From Arthrobacter sp. (GTDB lineage: Bacteria; Actinomycetota; Actinomycetes; Actinomycetales; Micrococcaceae): a stretch of DNA of 48,273 nucleotides. The first letter of the stretch is position 1, and each line of letters opens with the position of its first letter. Below the pieces are notes generated by a model. It searched no databases and had not been told where the DNA came from. It saw only the letters and a list, made by a program, of their open reading frames with translations. The translations under genes were made by a program, and so were the position numbers. This document shows positions 17,117 to 24,853 of the stretch, piece after piece. The stretch spans positions 1 through 48,273 of the forward strand of contig JAHFUZ010000033.1 of NCBI GenBank assembly GCA_023264815.1. Direction: 5' to 3'.

Positions 17117-17455
17117 ATGAATATCGATGACATTGCCGCTAAAGCGGCCGCGAAAATTGACGCCGCCAGGGACGCCAAAGTGAACGCGGTAAAGAAGGCC
17201 GCCGCCAGTGGCGTCGAACTGGCAGAAGCAGCGCACCTGCTCGCCGCAGCCGAACAGAAATACGCTCAGGATTATCAGGGTGCCTTGCGCGCCGACTGGA
17301 CCGAATCTGACCTGCGCGGGTTCGGCCTAGATGCGCCCGCCAAGAAGGCCGGCGGCCGTCCCCGGAAGAAGCCCGAGCGCCGTACACCTAACCGGGATGA
17401 CACCAAGAACAGCGGCATCTCCGATATCAACATTCCAGCCGGAAGCGAACAGTAA
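17117..17455 (+). CDS. Small AT-hook-like protein next to oriT
   Basis: 112 residues. Residues 1-60 are strongly helical and Ala/Lys rich (IAAKAAAKIDAARDAKVNAV). A GGRPRKKPERR segment near residue 80 matches the AT-hook core GRP flanked by basic residues, so minor-groove DNA binding is plausible. It is transcribed divergently from mobC across the proposed oriT and could be a relaxosome helper or an early gene. No family recognised. Confidence 0.68.
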   Translation: MNIDDIAAKAAAKIDAARDAKVNAVKKAAASGVELAEAAHLLAAAEQKYAQDYQGALRADWTESDLRGFGLDAPAKKAGGRPRKKPERRTPNRDDTKNSGISDINIPAGSEQ

Positions 17456-17645
17456 CCCCTCGCCCACAAGTGCACGGCAAAAGCAATTTCCTTCGGGCTT
17501 TTCCCGCACACAAGTGGACGACGGGACCCACCGGACCGGCTGCACACAACCACCACGGCACCTACCAGCTAAACGTCGCCCTGGGTTGAGCGGTGGTTGT
17601 GCACAGCCTCCTTGTAAATGGGGCGGGGAAAGCCCGGCCACCTTT

Positions 17646-17788
17646 CCCATGGTCTAAGACTTTGGGGCGGCCGTCTCCCCTGCCGCCCTGGCCGGGTTCT
17701 TTTCAGCCGGGACGACACACATCTACCGCGCGGGCCCGGGCTGGCGCAGGCACAGGAACCATGACGCCGTGAGCAGCTTCTAAGGCAC
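17646..17788 (+). repeat. Three-copy intergenic element, copy A
   Basis: About 140 bases from ttcccatggtc to taaggcac recur, inverted relative to the numbering, at 42777-42918 and 44794-44934. Shared words include CAGCCGGGACGACACACATC, AGGAACCATG and TCTCCCCTGCCG. In the direction given here the element lies upstream of the gene at 17946, as the other two copies lie upstream of minus-strand operons. It can form a stem of GGCGGC with GCCGCC, which in copy B is GCCGTC (wobble-preserving). It fills most of the 490-base gap 17456-17945, where I see no gene. Confidence 0.85.
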
Positions 17789-17945
17789 CTGGGGATTTGC
17801 ACCGGGGTACTAAACGCTTTCACCCAAGATCTACCGAACGCCGCGCACGCCAGGAACGAAACCACCAAGACACGAGCAGTCACAGCAGCGGGCCGCAGCT
17901 AAGAAGGCCACGCACAACACCACCGGAAGTTTGGGGACTTACGCC

Positions 17946-18356
17946 ATGCTGATGAACGAATTAGCCGCACGAATTCGCGCGAGCCACTTGATGGTCCGTA
18001 CCTCTGATGAATGGGACGGGCTCTCAGCCGCCCTGGTTCAGGCATACCACGCCAAAGATGACGAACTCATTGAACAACTACGATCACCATTCCTGCAATC
18101 CTGGCGAACAGTGACCAGTTACGTCTTACGGGACACCTTTGACGCTGCCGGCATCACCGTGACGGCACCAGAACACCCTTGGGGAATCGCAACCCTGACG
18201 GCGAACGGACACAGTTGTGAACCGCTCCTCTGCGATACCCCGGAAGATGAGGGTGGCAAAGCAGCTGCCGCCGTTTACGGCGGCCTTCAACTGCTCACCT
18301 TCGACCAAATCATAAACGGCTACATCGACGGCCTCTCCGAACTGCGTCTGGGCTGA
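17946..18356 (+). CDS. Hypothetical protein downstream of repeat copy A
   Basis: 136 residues from the ATG at 17946, with GGGGA eight bases upstream (a TTG at 17931 is in frame but lies within that SD). Soluble, mixed alpha/beta: WDGLSAALVQAYHAKDDELI, SWRTVTSYVLRDTFDAAGI, then a Gly/Ala-rich helix GGKAAAAVYGGLQLL. No motif known to me. It is the first gene of a plus-strand cluster running to 19304. Confidence 0.68.
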   Translation: MLMNELAARIRASHLMVRTSDEWDGLSAALVQAYHAKDDELIEQLRSPFLQSWRTVTSYVLRDTFDAAGITVTAPEHPWGIATLTANGHSCEPLLCDTPEDEGGKAAAAVYGGLQLLTFDQIINGYIDGLSELRLG

Positions 18357-18389
18357 AGCCTATGAGGAAATATCACCCTGGGGGAAGCA

Positions 18390-18572
18390 ATGAAACTCAC
18401 TACCCACATCAAGTCAGCCGCCGATGGGAAACTATCCCTGAGCATTGAGGAAATCCCGGCGCTCGAAGTTGCCGTAAAGAATGTCGGGGAGATTCCCGAA
18501 GCCGTACAGGCCGCGGCCGCAAAGCTGACAGGCCGTGACAAGTCGGAGTTCATCATCGAAGTCCGCTACTAG
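18390..18572 (+). CDS. HicB-like small orphan protein
   Basis: 60 residues, SD GGGGGA six bases before the ATG. KLSLSIEEIPALEVAVKNVGEI then PEAVQAAAAKLTG and EFIIEVRY follows the beta-beta-helix-beta pattern of HicB antitoxins (normally DIPG..A.. followed by a helix), but without a C-terminal DNA-binding domain and with no HicA gene beside it. It may bind or mimic the antitoxin of the HicAB pair at 40126-40787. A terminator follows. Confidence 0.7.
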   Translation: MKLTTHIKSAADGKLSLSIEEIPALEVAVKNVGEIPEAVQAAAAKLTGRDKSEFIIEVRY

Positions 18573-18625
18573 GACAAGTTCCTCCAGTCGCTGGCGAAAG
18601 AACGCTGCTGTACCGTACCGATTGA

Positions 18626-18661
18626 AGGCCCGCCGGTCCCCCATCGGCGGGCCTCCTTCTT
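18626..18661 (+). terminator. Rho-independent terminator
   Basis: Stem AGGCCCGCCG (18626-18635) with CGGCGGGCCT (18645-18654) followed by ccttctt, about 55 bases after the HicB-like gene. Confidence 0.85.
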
Positions 18662-18691
18662 GCCCATTCAGGGGCGCCTTATGCTACATGA

Positions 18692-18988
18692 ATGACTGCC
18701 CTGCCCGACGATGACCCCCGGCACGGAACTGCTAACGGATATGGCAACCTCAAATGCCGGTGTGATCGGTGCCGGGAAGCTAACAGATTGGCTCACTCTG
18801 CCTACATGGAACGAATCCGCGTCGAGGGCCGCGTGCTCGGTAGGCACGGGACAGCGCTGAGCTACGATTCCGGATGCCGCTGCCAGTCCTGCAAGGCAGC
18901 CCACAACAAAAAATCCCGCGATTACAAAAGGCGTCAGCGTATCCAGAAAAATGGAATCCCCCCTTATGAGCGCCCTTCCCCCCAATGA
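18692..18988 (+). CDS. Small Cys-rich protein with two CRCxxC repeats
   Basis: 98 residues. Two related segments, DDPRHGTANGY..KCRCDRCREA and GRHGTALSYDSGCRCQSCKAA, each give His plus a CRCxxC cluster, followed by a basic tail KKSRDYKRRQRIQK. This pattern is common in small actinophage and actinobacterial plasmid proteins and should bind zinc; nucleic-acid contact is likely but unproven. SD is weak. The 3' end overlaps the next gene. Confidence 0.7.
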   Translation: MTALPDDDPRHGTANGYGNLKCRCDRCREANRLAHSAYMERIRVEGRVLGRHGTALSYDSGCRCQSCKAAHNKKSRDYKRRQRIQKNGIPPYERPSPQ

Positions 18989-19304
18989 CGCCCGGCTGGC
19001 CAAAGTTGCACCGCGCGCACCTTACAAAACCCATCGCCAACAGCATCTAGGAGATTTTCTGGACCTTCTTCAGGGGCATGGTTGGCTTGTGTGGGAGCTT
19101 GGCCACGAGGACTCTCCAACGCTTTTTAGCATCGCCGAGCCGGGCTTCCGCGCAGCCATCTACCGAACTTGGGAGGCTGAAGCCCTCGCCCAGCGCATTG
19201 CTGACAGGGAAGGAATTGCCTGGCTGCCCGTTCCATACCCCGGGAGCTTCGATCGCTACGAAGAAACTCTGACCAAAATCAGGGCCCTGGAGAACCAACA
19301 GTGA
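18951..19304 (+). CDS. Hypothetical small protein
   Basis: 117 residues from ATG 18951, or 112 from ATG 18966; neither has a convincing SD, and both overlap the previous gene, suggesting coupled translation. Soluble, with HLGDFLDLLQGHGWLVWELG and AIYRTWEAEALAQRIADREG. No recognised family. Confidence 0.55.
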   Translation: MESPLMSALPPNDARLAKVAPRAPYKTHRQQHLGDFLDLLQGHGWLVWELGHEDSPTLFSIAEPGFRAAIYRTWEAEALAQRIADREGIAWLPVPYPGSFDRYEETLTKIRALENQQ

Positions 19305-19397
19305 AGTACATGCAACGACACTCGTCTTCGGCTCCGAAGAACCTTCGGCACTCCCCCTGAATGAGCCACACGGGCAGGTTAGTCCCCGTCTTGCCAT

Positions 19398-19430
19398 GTC
19401 CCACTTCCTTAGAAGTGGGACAGCCGGGAT
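19398..19430 (+). repeat. Palindrome with a directly repeated partner at 20364-20395
   Basis: GTCCCACTTC-CTTA-GAAGTGGGAC is a perfect 10-bp inverted repeat followed by AGCCGGG. A related sequence (CCATTTCCTAGGAACTGGGAC then GCCCGG) at 20368-20394 lies in the same orientation on the other side of the recombinase, itself inside an imperfect CCGGGCG/CGCCCGG hairpin. The two could be recombination or terminator sites bracketing the recombinase. Confidence 0.6.
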
Positions 19431-19467
19431 GGGACACTCCCCCATCCACCCGGTTCTGTCGGTTTCA

Positions 19468-19612
19468 GAAGTCGTCTGCACTGGATTCCGCGGAACTACG
19501 GGGCTCGTGCAGGCGACTCCTGACATGAAAGCGTTCGAAGTCGTCTGCACCAACCGTTGTTCTGTCTGAAGTCGCGTGCACCAACCGTCATTCTGTCTGA
19601 AGTCGCCTGCAC
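19468..19612 (+). repeat. Tandem 31-bp repeats beside the recombinase
   Basis: GAAGTCGNNTGCAC occurs at 19468, 19537, 19568 and 19599, and inverted at 19507-19520. The last three copies are exactly 31 bases apart with intervening CAACCGTNNTTCTGTCT-like sequence. The 330-base gap 19305-19637 otherwise holds only the palindrome at 19398. The repeats lie just downstream of the recombinase stop and may be recombinase subsites or a transposon end. Confidence 0.8.
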
Positions 19613-19637
19613 GAACCGCCACGGACGTTCGGGACTT

Positions 19638-20249
19638 TTAGGCGTTCGGCTGGGTCTCGGCGGTCAACGTCTCCGGCGGACGGGGCGGCAGATAACGGTA
19701 GAGGCTGGAGCGGGTGATACCCGTGGCTTCGACAATCTCGGAGATGGACTGATTTTCCTGATCGCGAAGGTGGACGGCGTAGGCGAGCTTCGCTGCATCG
19801 ATCACGCTGGGCCGGCCGATCCTTTTGCCTTTAGCAACAGCAACGGCGCGCGCGTGAGCTGCGCGTTCGATCGCGTAGGTTCGTTCCATTTGGCCGAAGA
19901 GCGCGAGCATCACGACTGCCAACTGCGACATGGGATCTTCCGGATTGGCGGAATCAACCCGGATCGGGTCGGCCAGGTTCCGGACCCCGACGCCGCGGCC
20001 CGCCAGGTCGTGGATGAGGTTCAGGGTGTCCCGGACGGTACGGCCCAACCGGTCCAGGGTGTGCACCACGATAACGTCTCCATCGCGGGCCTGGTCGAGG
20101 GCTTCATGCAGACCGGGCCGGTTTGTCGTGGATCCGGATTTCTTGTCCACATAAATATGTTTGGCGGGGATTCCCTCGCCGCGCAGTGCGTCGATCTGCC
20201 GGTCGAGGTCCTGTTTCGCGGTCGAGACGCGGGCATACCCAATATCCAT
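19638..20249 (-). CDS. Serine recombinase / resolvase (Tn3 type)
   Basis: 203 residues from the ATG at 20249. MDIGYARVSTAKQDLDRQ gives the catalytic Ser of the resolvase N-terminal domain. YVDKKSGSTTNRPGL, VVHTLDRLGRTVRDTL and LALFGQMERTYAIERA are the conserved active-site and dimer-interface blocks, and the C-terminus ISEIVEATGITRSSLYRYL is the helix-turn-helix. Length matches TnpR/Hin-type enzymes. No transposase is in the window, so it may be a stand-alone resolvase serving plasmid multimer resolution or a remnant of a transposon that carried the chromate genes next door. Confidence 0.92.
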   Translation of the reverse strand: MDIGYARVSTAKQDLDRQIDALRGEGIPAKHIYVDKKSGSTTNRPGLHEALDQARDGDVIVVHTLDRLGRTVRDTLNLIHDLAGRGVGVRNLADPIRVDSANPEDPMSQLAVVMLALFGQMERTYAIERAAHARAVAVAKGKRIGRPSVIDAAKLAYAVHLRDQENQSISEIVEATGITRSSLYRYLPPRPPETLTAETQPNA

Positions 20250-20449
20250 GGAGCAACTGTACCGATATTTATCCTGCACGCTCCGCACGGGACGTCTAAA
20301 AGAAGATAGTTTTGGAACGAAATGGCTTGGCGTGTCGCAACTCTTCGGAGAACCAGCCCCGGGCGTTCCATTTCCTAGGAACTGGGACGCCCGGCTGACG
20401 TCTTCGAAAGAAGGACTGTGAATCGCAGGGGGTATTTGGCGTTGTTCTG

Positions 20450-20965
20450 TCAGCGGTAAATGGCGGTGCCCGTCCGAGGAACCGCTTTCAGGCACTGTTG
20501 TTCTGTCTGGGAATGCATCGAGAGCACATACGAGAGGCCGATGATCGCGCCGTCGCTCGACTGGAGCCGAGCGACCTTTTGCCCCCGTGGCTCGGTTCGC
20601 GCGTCGTGCAATAGCCCGAAGCACTCTGTCTCTTCAACTCGTCCGCGTCGACTTGGACCCTGGCTGGCCAGTGCCACTAGCGATGCGCCGGACAGGACGA
20701 ACAGGGGCTCGCTCACGGAAATCCTCGTCGAAGATTCGAGGTCCGGGTGAATGATGAGGACCGGGCCGGATGCCGCGGCTGGGGTGACCGTCACGGGAAG
20801 AATCTCGGCGGTGAGAAAATGTGTGGCGGGAAGGCATAGGGTGCATTTTCCAGTGTGTGAACGGGCGGGCCGGGTGCGAGTCCTCGCCGTTGCCCGTGAA
20901 TTGACGAAGGCGGGGGCTCCGGGTACTGCCGGCAGTCTCGCAGAGGACCGGGAGGGCGGTTCCAT
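20450..20965 (-). CDS. Possible hypothetical protein
   Basis: 171 residues if begun at the ATG at 20965. The middle looks protein-like (AEILPVTVTPAAASGPVLII, SVSEPLFVLSGASLVALASQ) but no domain is recognised, no clear SD precedes it and codon use is not distinctive. It lies between the recombinase and the chromate region. It could be a non-coding stretch open by chance; the flanking gaps 20250-20449 and 20966-21169 hold no other gene I can support. Confidence 0.3.
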   Translation of the reverse strand: MEPPSRSSARLPAVPGAPAFVNSRATARTRTRPARSHTGKCTLCLPATHFLTAEILPVTVTPAAASGPVLIIHPDLESSTRISVSEPLFVLSGASLVALASQGPSRRGRVEETECFGLLHDARTEPRGQKVARLQSSDGAIIGLSYVLSMHSQTEQQCLKAVPRTGTAIYR

Positions 20966-21169
20966 CGATATGGATGGAACCGCCCATTGAAGCCGGACTT
21001 CCAGGGCCAGCGCCCTGGCCGGGCCGCTGGACCCAGGGAATGTCGCCGGCGGTCGCAGTGTGCCCGCGATCAGCCCGGTCAAGCGGTGTTCCCGGCAGCT
21101 TGGTCAGTGTCGCTGACCCGGATCATCCGCACGGGCCCGTGCCTATGGTCCCTGGTGTCCTGCCCGCTG

Positions 21170-21424
21170 TCAGTCGCCGACGCCGGGGATCAGGTCCGAC
21201 ATCGCGAAAATCACGACGAGCGAAAGCAATACCAGGGCGACGATCATCGGTGTTTTGCTCCACCGGTCCGTGGCACGGTGGTAGGGGTTTGCCGCGTCGG
21301 AGAGAACGGCCCGGGTGCTACTCTCGTCATCCTCGGGTTCACCGCCGGGTTTCACCGGTTCATGGTCCTCACCGTGTCCTTCGTTTTCATGGTCACCGGG
21401 TGCCCCGTTGTGGTCTGGATTCAT
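21170..21424 (-). CDS. Small single-pass membrane protein
   Basis: 84 residues, SD AAAGGA eight bases before the ATG. The first 45 residues are acidic and His-rich (DHNGAPGDHENEGHGEDHEP), followed by a basic patch and one transmembrane helix near the C-terminus (MIVALVLLSLVVIFAMSDLI). The His/Asp/Glu-rich head could bind metal. It lies immediately downstream of the DUF1259 lipoprotein gene on the same strand and is probably part of the same transcript. Family unknown. Confidence 0.68.
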   Translation of the reverse strand: MNPDHNGAPGDHENEGHGEDHEPVKPGGEPEDDESSTRAVLSDAANPYHRATDRWSKTPMIVALVLLSLVVIFAMSDLIPGVGD

Positions 21425-21496
21425 GGCAAATTCCTTTCAGGTGGACGTTCTTGGATGGATCGTTGTTTTCCTCCGGGACCGGTGATGGGCCCTCGC

Positions 21497-22510
21497 TCAT
21501 CCGGCAGCTTTGAGGTTGGTGGAATCCAGCGCCGCCCGGAGGGCTTTGGCGAGTGTTACGGCGTCTTCCACTGCCCAGAAGTGGGCGTAGAAGAGCCGCG
21601 GTTCATCGGTCACGGAATGATTGTGCACGGAGACGACGGTGATGCCGCCTTTGCGGAGGGCCTGGATCACTTTCTGCACTTCGGGCCCGATCATGGCGAA
21701 ATCACCGTTAATGGCGGCTTTGCCGCCGCCGACAGGCTGGAAATTGATGGCCGTGGTCACTCCGAAAGTGGGGGGCAGGACGTGCCCTTCGTCGGTGATG
21801 GTCTCGGCGCGCGGGAGCGAGAACTTGTAGATTCCGCCGTCCGCGGCGCCTTTGCGGCCCAGTGCGGCATCAATCCCGGCGGAGTCCAGGTCCGGGGCCG
21901 TCTGGTCCCCGGCCGCGGCGGCCGGTGCGATGGCGGTGGCGTCCAGCGCCGCTTTGAGTCCCTCGGCGAGCTTCACGGGATCACCCATCGCATGGATGTG
22001 GGTCCACCACACCGAAGGGGACTGCTCGGGCAGGTGTTTATGCAGGGCAGTCTGCCCGATGCCGTGGGCCTGCAGCGCGTCCGTGACCTTGGGGAGCTCC
22101 GCCTCGGTCACGACCAGGTCACCCATCAGCATCGTCCCGTCGTCATACTTGGCGAACGCCGCGTAGCCTCCCAACGACAGGCCGGACTTGACCGCCACGC
22201 CGCCGGTGACAACATGAAGATCCGTCCTGGGCAACGGGATCCGGTAGACGGTGTTCCCGTCTCCGAATTTGCCGGTACGACCCAGCGCATCGGTGACCGG
22301 GTTCCAGTCGGCCTCAGCGGTGGACGCGGGCTGCAGCTGCTTGGCATCCGCCCCCATGGAGGAATCATGAGTGCTGCCAGTACTTGGACCCGCGGCGGGC
22401 GTCCCCCCACCGACCGTGCCTGTTCCAGTGCAGCTGGCCAGTGCCAGGGGCAGCAGCAGCGCGAGGACCGCCAGTCGATGGGGAAAGCTGCGATTGTTCG
22501 GAGGTGTCAT
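21497..22510 (-). CDS. DUF1259 (LppY/LpqO-like) lipoprotein with two repeats
   Basis: 337 residues. Signal peptide with lipobox LASC (Cys27) anchors it outside the membrane. Two tandem DUF1259 units follow, about 65-185 and 205-335, each with a strand-rich core and a His-rich end: LHKHLPEQSPSVWWTHIH in the first, VVSVHNHSVTDEPRLFYAHF in the second. LppY/LpqO-like proteins occur with chromate resistance genes in Arthrobacter, where I recall one named chrL. Role unproven; extracellular metal or oxyanion handling is an inference. A PepSY-type reading frame lies just upstream. Confidence 0.88.
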   Translation of the reverse strand: MTPPNNRSFPHRLAVLALLLPLALASCTGTGTVGGGTPAAGPSTGSTHDSSMGADAKQLQPASTAEADWNPVTDALGRTGKFGDGNTVYRIPLPRTDLHVVTGGVAVKSGLSLGGYAAFAKYDDGTMLMGDLVVTEAELPKVTDALQAHGIGQTALHKHLPEQSPSVWWTHIHAMGDPVKLAEGLKAALDATAIAPAAAAGDQTAPDLDSAGIDAALGRKGAADGGIYKFSLPRAETITDEGHVLPPTFGVTTAINFQPVGGGKAAINGDFAMIGPEVQKVIQALRKGGITVVSVHNHSVTDEPRLFYAHFWAVEDAVTLAKALRAALDSTNLKAAG

Positions 22511-22543
22511 TTTCCGGGACTCCTTGGGGTCTTTGTCGGCCTG

Positions 22544-22863
22544 CTAATCGTCATCATTCTCGGCGTCCGTCCCTCCGGGCAGCACACCGAGGACCTTGTC
22601 GTCCTTGTCCAGACGGACCCTGAGCGGGGTTCCATCCGGTTGGACGACCGCCACGTCCCACGCCGCAGGTCCCTGCTCACGCAGGGAAAGGACTTCCCCT
22701 CCATGGCTGCCGGGAACCGCGGCAACTGCCGCAGCGCGTGCATGGTTTCCAACCCGGTGATATAACCGCCCTGGCTCTGTACCGTCAGCGCACCGGCCGT
22801 TGCTGCGGCAGCAAGGAAAACACCACCGGCCACGAACAGGCTGATCCTGGTTCTGCGCTTCAT
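22544..22863 (-). pseudogene. PepSY-domain protein, frameshifted
   Basis: A GAGGAGAG SD and ATG at 22863 open a frame with a signal anchor (RISLFVAGGVFLAAAATAGALTV) and GGYITGLETMHALRQLP. The expected PepSY continuation, AVPGSHGGEVLSLREQG then AAWDVAVVQPDGTPLRVRLD and KVLGVLPGG, is present but in another frame, ending at the stop at 22544. One base inserted or lost near 22730-22745 explains it. If a sequencing error, this is an intact small membrane-anchored PepSY protein of about 106 residues; if real, a recent pseudogene. It heads the operon with the DUF1259 lipoprotein. Confidence 0.75.
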
Positions 22864-22944
22864 CGCTCTCCTCATCGTGACGGTTGGGAGTCCTTGGAAC
22901 GAACCCATTCCCCCTAATCATGATGTAACCAACGGCACATATTA

Positions 22945-22960
22945 TGCAACCAGTGTTGCA
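22945..22960 (-). promoter_or_regulatory. Operator of the chromate regulon (variant), upstream of the PepSY/DUF1259 operon
   Basis: TGCAACCAGTGTTGCA, an almost perfect 16-bp palindrome, related to four other TGNAACC-NN-GGTTNCA sites here. On the minus strand it is followed at once by CATAAT, a -10-like hexamer. A second half-site GTAACC lies at 22925-22930. Confidence 0.65.
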
Positions 22961-23036
22961 AAGTGTTGGAGTGGTGCTGATCGGCCGGGGACGGTTGTTC
23001 AGCCGGAGGGCTACTCCCGCACCGCGTGGGGCCCGG

Positions 23037-23098
23037 ATTAGATGTGGTGTCACCGCCGAGGATGAGGCAGCGCTGGAAGGACACGTAGAGGCCCTCGG
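23037..23098 (-). pseudogene. Short remnant of a chrB 3' end
   Basis: On the minus strand EGLYVSFQRCLILGG matches the end of the intact ChrB C-terminal protein (DGLYDYLKRSLILGR), with DNA identity over GGCCTCTACG and CTCATCCTCGGC. It has no open upstream part. The rest of the 550-base gap 22864-23415 holds two operators and no gene. Confidence 0.45.
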
Positions 23099-23281
23099 GA
23101 GGGGCCGCCGGTTCCGGCGGGGCGGGGGTCCTTGTCATGGGCAGGGCCACGCATCATATCCATCAACAGTTCCCGGGTCACGGCGGAAGGTTCAGGCTGT
23201 GACCCGGCCGCATGGAGGGAGCCACTTCACGGATCCAGGCGGTCACAGTGGGTCACGTTCGACGTCCACTGAACACGACCA

Positions 23282-23297
23282 TGCAACCATGGTTACA
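23282..23297 (+). promoter_or_regulatory. Operator upstream of chrA
   Basis: TGCAACCATGGTTACA, palindromic, followed by CTTTAT as a possible -10 region. It lies about 120 bases before the chrA start and is the same motif as at 26164, 28098 and 29128. Confidence 0.75.
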
Positions 23298-23415
23298 CTT
23301 TATGTGCGGCCGGCGAAGGAAATCGCCCATCGCCGGTCCGGGTATGCGGAGGCCGGCCCGGTGTTACGGACCGGTGACCCTGAGCAGTGATGGCTAGTAG
23401 GAAGTTGAAGACTCT

Positions 23416-24804
23416 ATGAATATGAAATCCGACCCCGGGGCGACACTGGCCGTGCGTGATCTGGTTCCGTTCCGGACCGCGGTGCGGACCTGGTTCCTGA
23501 TTTCGCTGGAGACCTTCGGAGGTCCCGCTGGCCAGATCGCGGTGATGCAGCGCGTCCTCGTGGATGAGAAGCGGTGGATCGGGCATAGGAGGTTCCAGCA
23601 CGCGCTAAACTTCTGCGTCCTGTTGCCGGGACCGGAGGCCCAGCAGCTGGCCATCTATATCGGGTGGCTGCTCAACGGCAGGCTGGGCGGACTCGTCGCC
23701 GGAGTCCTGTTCGTGTTGCCGGGTATGGTTGCGCTGCTGGTACTCTCCGTCATCTACGTTGCCTTCGGTACGGTCCCGGTCATCATGGCGGTGTTCGCGG
23801 GGGTGGCTGCCGCGACCCTGCCGATTGTGGCCCAGGCCGTGGTCCGGGTGGGAAAGCGGGCACTGTCCCACCCGGTCCTGGCTGCCCTGGCGTTGGCGGC
23901 CTTCGTGGCGTTGGCGTCCTTTGCCGTACCGTTCCCGGCCGTCATCGCCGCTGCGGGCCTCGCCGGCTGGGTCCTGAACCGTGCCGCCCCCGGGGCGATT
24001 GTCGCGGGCCCGGAGAAGGACGGGGCGGACACCGTCCCGCCGGTCATCGCGGATGACGCGCTGCATGCCGACCGGCTCTCGGGTGCGCGGACGGGCCTGA
24101 TCCTGGCGGCCGGTCTGGTGCTGTGGTTCCTGCCCATTGTGGCCGTCGTGTTGTGGACCGGCCCCGGGTCGGCCCTGACCCAGCAGGGCCTGTTCTTTTC
24201 TGGCGCCGCAGTGGTCACCTTCGGCGGGGCGTATGCGGTCCTGTCCTATATCGCCCAACAGGCGGTGGATGTCTTCCACTGGCTTTCCCCCGGAGAGATG
24301 GTCCGCGGTCTGGCCCTGGCGGAAACCACGCCAGGGCCCCTGATCATGGTCGTGCAGTTCGTCGCGTTCGTCGGCGCGTACCGCCACCCGGGGAACCTTG
24401 ATCCCTGGGTGGCTGCTTTCATCGGGGCGCTGCTGACCACCTGGGTGACGTTCGTTCCCTGTTTCCTGTTCATCTTCCTCGGCGCTCCGTACGTTGAACG
24501 GCTCCGGGACAACAGGACGCTGGCCGGAATCCTGGCGGGCATTACCGCCGCCGTCGTCGGCGTCATCGCGAACCTGGCCCTGTACTTCGCCGTCGATGTC
24601 TTCTTTTCACAGACAACGGCACTGGACTGGGGTCCGGTTCACCTGAGGCTGCCGGACCCGGGAGCGGTGAACCCCGTGGCAGCCGTGATTGCTGCCGCCG
24701 CCGGGCTGATGATCTTCAGGTTCCGTTTCTCGGCCCTGCGCACCATAGGAGTCTGTGCCGTGCTGGGCCTCGGCGCCGGACTGGCCGGCCTGCCTTTGGG
24801 CTGA
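23416..24804 (+). CDS. chrA: ChrA chromate efflux transporter
   Basis: 462 residues, a full-length long-chain CHR transporter with two homologous halves. The first half has SLETFGGPAGQIAVMQRVLV, RFQHALNFCVLLPGPEAQQL and several membrane helices. The second starts at about 268 with TFGGAYAVLSYIAQQAV and has ALAETTPGPLIMVVQFVAF. These are the signature blocks of ChrA, which exports chromate through the cytoplasmic membrane. SD GGAAG lies 11 bases upstream; an ATG at 23422 is an alternative. An operator of the chromate regulon precedes it. A truncated second chrA lies at 26434-26652. Confidence 0.96.
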   Translation: MNMKSDPGATLAVRDLVPFRTAVRTWFLISLETFGGPAGQIAVMQRVLVDEKRWIGHRRFQHALNFCVLLPGPEAQQLAIYIGWLLNGRLGGLVAGVLFVLPGMVALLVLSVIYVAFGTVPVIMAVFAGVAAATLPIVAQAVVRVGKRALSHPVLAALALAAFVALASFAVPFPAVIAAAGLAGWVLNRAAPGAIVAGPEKDGADTVPPVIADDALHADRLSGARTGLILAAGLVLWFLPIVAVVLWTGPGSALTQQGLFFSGAAVVTFGGAYAVLSYIAQQAVDVFHWLSPGEMVRGLALAETTPGPLIMVVQFVAFVGAYRHPGNLDPWVAAFIGALLTTWVTFVPCFLFIFLGAPYVERLRDNRTLAGILAGITAAVVGVIANLALYFAVDVFFSQTTALDWGPVHLRLPDPGAVNPVAAVIAAAAGLMIFRFRFSALRTIGVCAVLGLGAGLAGLPLG

Positions 24805-24853
24805 CCCTCAGTCCAGTCGCGACGACGGGCGAGGGGCAGCCTTCCGGCGGTGA

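Noticed and set aside
19537..19612. CRISPR-like array
   Set aside because: Units of 31 bases repeat in tandem with no unique spacers and there are no cas genes; better explained as recombinase-associated repeats.
20987..22765. Long plus-strand open frame of 592 codons
   Set aside because: It runs antisense to the DUF1259 lipoprotein and the PepSY frame, both with signal peptides and good starts. Its translation is Gly/Arg/Val rich without domains; a shadow of high-GC coding DNA.
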